Position numbers and translations under genes: made by a program
From: Bacteroidota bacterium
Lineage (GTDB): Bacteria; Bacteroidota; Bacteroidia; Bacteroidales; JAAYUG01
Assembly (NCBI GenBank): GCA_021812865.1
Contig: JAKAMP010000108.1
Location: forward strand, 1 to 7,944
Direction of reading: 5' to 3'
DNA: 7,944 nt
Notes under the pieces: model-generated
Databases searched by the model: none
Told to the model about the DNA's origin: nothing
The model's input: only the letters and a program-made list of their open reading frames with translations
Part shown: positions 6,754 to 7,944 of the stretch, piece by piece
Layout of the letters: each line of letters starts with the position of its first letter
How positions within the stretch are numbered: the first letter of the stretch is position 1

Positions 6754-6772
6754 ATCAACAGTATTTGTTGTG

Positions 6773-6780
6773 CAAAGATA
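6773..6780 (-). promoter_or_regulatory. Candidate -7 box for the DUF5606 gene
   Basis: Read on the minus strand this is TATCTTTG, an exact match to TAnnTTTG, followed by CAC. It lies in the 32-base gap between the TerB/DnaJ stop and the DUF5606 ATG, about 19 bases before the latter. The -33 region would fall inside the end of the TerB/DnaJ gene, where no TTTG is visible. Confidence 0.5.
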
Positions 6781-6785
6781 TAAAT

Positions 6786-7505
6786 TTATACTATTCCTCT
6801 TTCTTTTTTGATGGTTTCATAAGCCTCATTCACTTTACTGAATTTTTCATCGGCAGCCTTTCTGAATTCTTCTCCCAGGTAGGAAACCTTGTCGGGGTGA
6901 TATTTCATGGCCATTTTCCGGTAAGCCTTCTTGATCTCCTCTTCACTCGCAGAGCGTTCAATTTCAAGTACTTTATAGGCTGATTCGGTATCCTTGTAAA
7001 ACATCGATTTCAGGGATTCCATATCTTGTTCCGAAATGCCCATGTGATAGGCAATGCGTTGAATAGTTTCCAGCTCGCGGGGATCGAGGTACCCATCGGC
7101 ATTGGCTATACCATAAAGGAAGTGAAGCATCTGCAGGCGCGAGGAATAGTCCACCCTGGTGCGGATTTGTTCCGAAACCTCGTCGATAGGAATGTCCTTC
7201 TCCAGGATATCCTTCAGCATTTTCATGGCCTCCCGGGTGCCTTCCATACCGAACATCTGGGTGAAATATGATTTTACATAATCGAGTTCCGATCGCATCA
7301 CCTTGCCATCGGCTTTCATCACCCCGGCTACCAATACGAGCAGGCTCACCGCGAAGTCCCCTGCGGTGGTTCTTCCTGCCTGGGTATAGGTATGCACCTC
7401 TGCCTGGTCAACAATAGCGCCGATGGCAAAGCCTATGATGCCCCCAACCGGACCGAAAAATGCCCAGCCCAGTCCACCTGATATCCATTTCATGAAATTG
7501 CCCAT
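6786..7505 (-). CDS. TerB-like and DnaJ-domain co-chaperone, possibly membrane-attached (DjlA-like)
   Basis: This 239-residue protein has three parts. Residues 8-33 are a glycine-rich hydrophobic stretch ([20 protein letters not shown]) with GxxxG-like spacing, able to insert in or lie on the membrane. Residues about 49-170 form a helical TerB-like domain with two matching acidic segments, [13 protein letters not shown] (65-77) and [13 protein letters not shown] (136-148). Residues about 175-238 are a J domain with the HPD motif at 203-205 (KYHPDKV), which stimulates the ATPase of DnaK. The order TerB then J is that of the DjlA group, where the membrane anchor is also N-terminal. The start at 7505 gives [11 protein letters not shown]; the ATG at 7493 is also possible. 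The gene follows coaE by 12 bases. Clients are unknown, and tellurite resistance should not be inferred from the TerB-like fold alone. Confidence 0.92.
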   Translation of the reverse strand: MGNFMKWISGGLGWAFFGPVGGIIGFAIGAIVDQAEVHTYTQAGRTTAGDFAVSLLVLVAGVMKADGKVMRSELDYVKSYFTQMFGMEGTREAMKMLKDILEKDIPIDEVSEQIRTRVDYSSRLQMLHFLYGIANADGYLDPRELETIQRIAYHMGISEQDMESLKSMFYKDTESAYKVLEIERSASEEEIKKAYRKMAMKYHPDKVSYLGEEFRKAADEKFSKVNEAYETIKKERGIV

Positions 7506-7517
7506 AATGAACGCTGC

Positions 7518-7944
7518 TTATATATGAGATTCACTGTTTTTTCCTGTAATTCTGGCGTGGATGTCCAATACCTGTGGCAACAGCAGATGTTCCTCGTCAT
7601 TATAAAGTAGGAAACCTGCAATCCGGCTTCGTTCTTTATCACTACACTGATTTCTCATGCGTGCCAGCACGCTTTCCCTGCCGACTGCATCGCGCTGCAT
7701 TACCCTGCGTATTCTTGTCTCAACCGGTGCAACCACAACTACCGAATTGTCCATGATGGAATATGCCCCGCTCTCCAGGAGAATGGCCGTTTCCATGATG
7801 ATGTATGGACTGCCCGAATACCGCTGACACCAGTTTTCAAAGTCTCTGAATACATGAGGATGAATAATGGAGTTCGCCAGTTGCAGGGCATCCGGATGAC
7901 TGAATATTTTTTCGGCAAATTCCTGTTTGTTGATCCCCTGATGG
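7518..7944 (-). CDS. coaE: Dephospho-CoA kinase, C-terminal part (5' end outside window)
   Basis: CoaE phosphorylates the 3'-hydroxyl of dephospho-CoA, the last step of coenzyme A synthesis. The window holds the last 141 codons of a family usually about 200 residues long; the N-terminal P-loop is beyond the right edge. The frame is open through to the edge, and the translated part begins HQGINKQEFAEKIF. Family motifs include NSIIHPHVFRDFENW (substrate region), PYIIMETAILLESG, the lid-like RIRRVMQRDAVGRESVLARMRNQ region (split across about 75-100 of the visible part) and LLLPQVLDIH near the end. The internal Met at 7796 is not a start, because homology continues upstream of it. The stop is 12 bases before the TerB/DnaJ start, so the two genes are probably cotranscribed. 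Confidence 0.93.
   Translation of the reverse strand, partial: HQGINKQEFAEKIFSHPDALQLANSIIHPHVFRDFENWCQRYSGSPYIIMETAILLESGAYSIMDNSVVVVAPVETRIRRVMQRDAVGRESVLARMRNQCSDKERSRIAGFLLYNDEEHLLLPQVLDIHARITGKNSESHI

Noticed and set aside
7518..7796. A separate 92-residue gene starting at the Met at 7796
   Set aside because: The frame stays open to the window edge and the upstream 49 codons match dephospho-CoA kinase, so this Met is internal.

Overview
The window looks like ordinary chromosomal housekeeping DNA from a member of the Bacteroidota, probably near Bacteroidales. Three things point there. The gene families are typical of the phylum: a DUF5606-type protein, a three-LysM plus PBP1-fold secreted protein, and a TerB-like/DnaJ protein next to coaE. 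Shine-Dalgarno sequences are mostly absent. Candidate promoters carry the TAnnTTTG -7 element of the Bacteroidota primary sigma factor. No mobile element, CRISPR array, tRNA or rRNA was seen. The taxonomic assignment rests on recognition from memory, not on a search.

Layout from left to right. At the left edge is the first third of a YitT-family membrane protein on the minus strand (1-203), behind a perfect -7 box. A 440-base gap follows with no gene I can support. Then comes a minus-strand operon, transcribed right to left: phoH (3651-4607), purC (2691-3641, 9 bases later) and a secreted LysM/PBP1-fold protein (644-2641, 49 bases later). Divergent from phoH, across a 100-base promoter region, is a plus-strand pair: a SAM hydrolase/halogenase-family protein (4708-5490) and mazG (5502-6278, 11 bases later). 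mazG converges on a second minus-strand group across a short hairpin. That group, in transcription order, is coaE (right edge, incomplete), the TerB-like/DnaJ protein (6786-7505) and the DUF5606 protein (6313-6753). The last one appears to have its own promoter as well.

Functionally the window mixes purine synthesis (PurC), nucleotide house-cleaning (MazG), SAM/adenosine chemistry (SAM hydrolase family), coenzyme A synthesis (CoaE), an RNA-linked ATPase (PhoH), a co-chaperone (TerB/DnaJ) and an envelope protein (LysM/PBP1). I see no dedicated novel multi-gene system. The most notable observation is that the SAM hydrolase-family protein seems to keep the SAM-binding elements while all three residues of the family's Asp-Arg-His catalytic triad are replaced (Asn70, Gln77, Pro123 by alignment from memory). 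The LysM/PBP1 protein is a second, less surprising candidate for follow-up.
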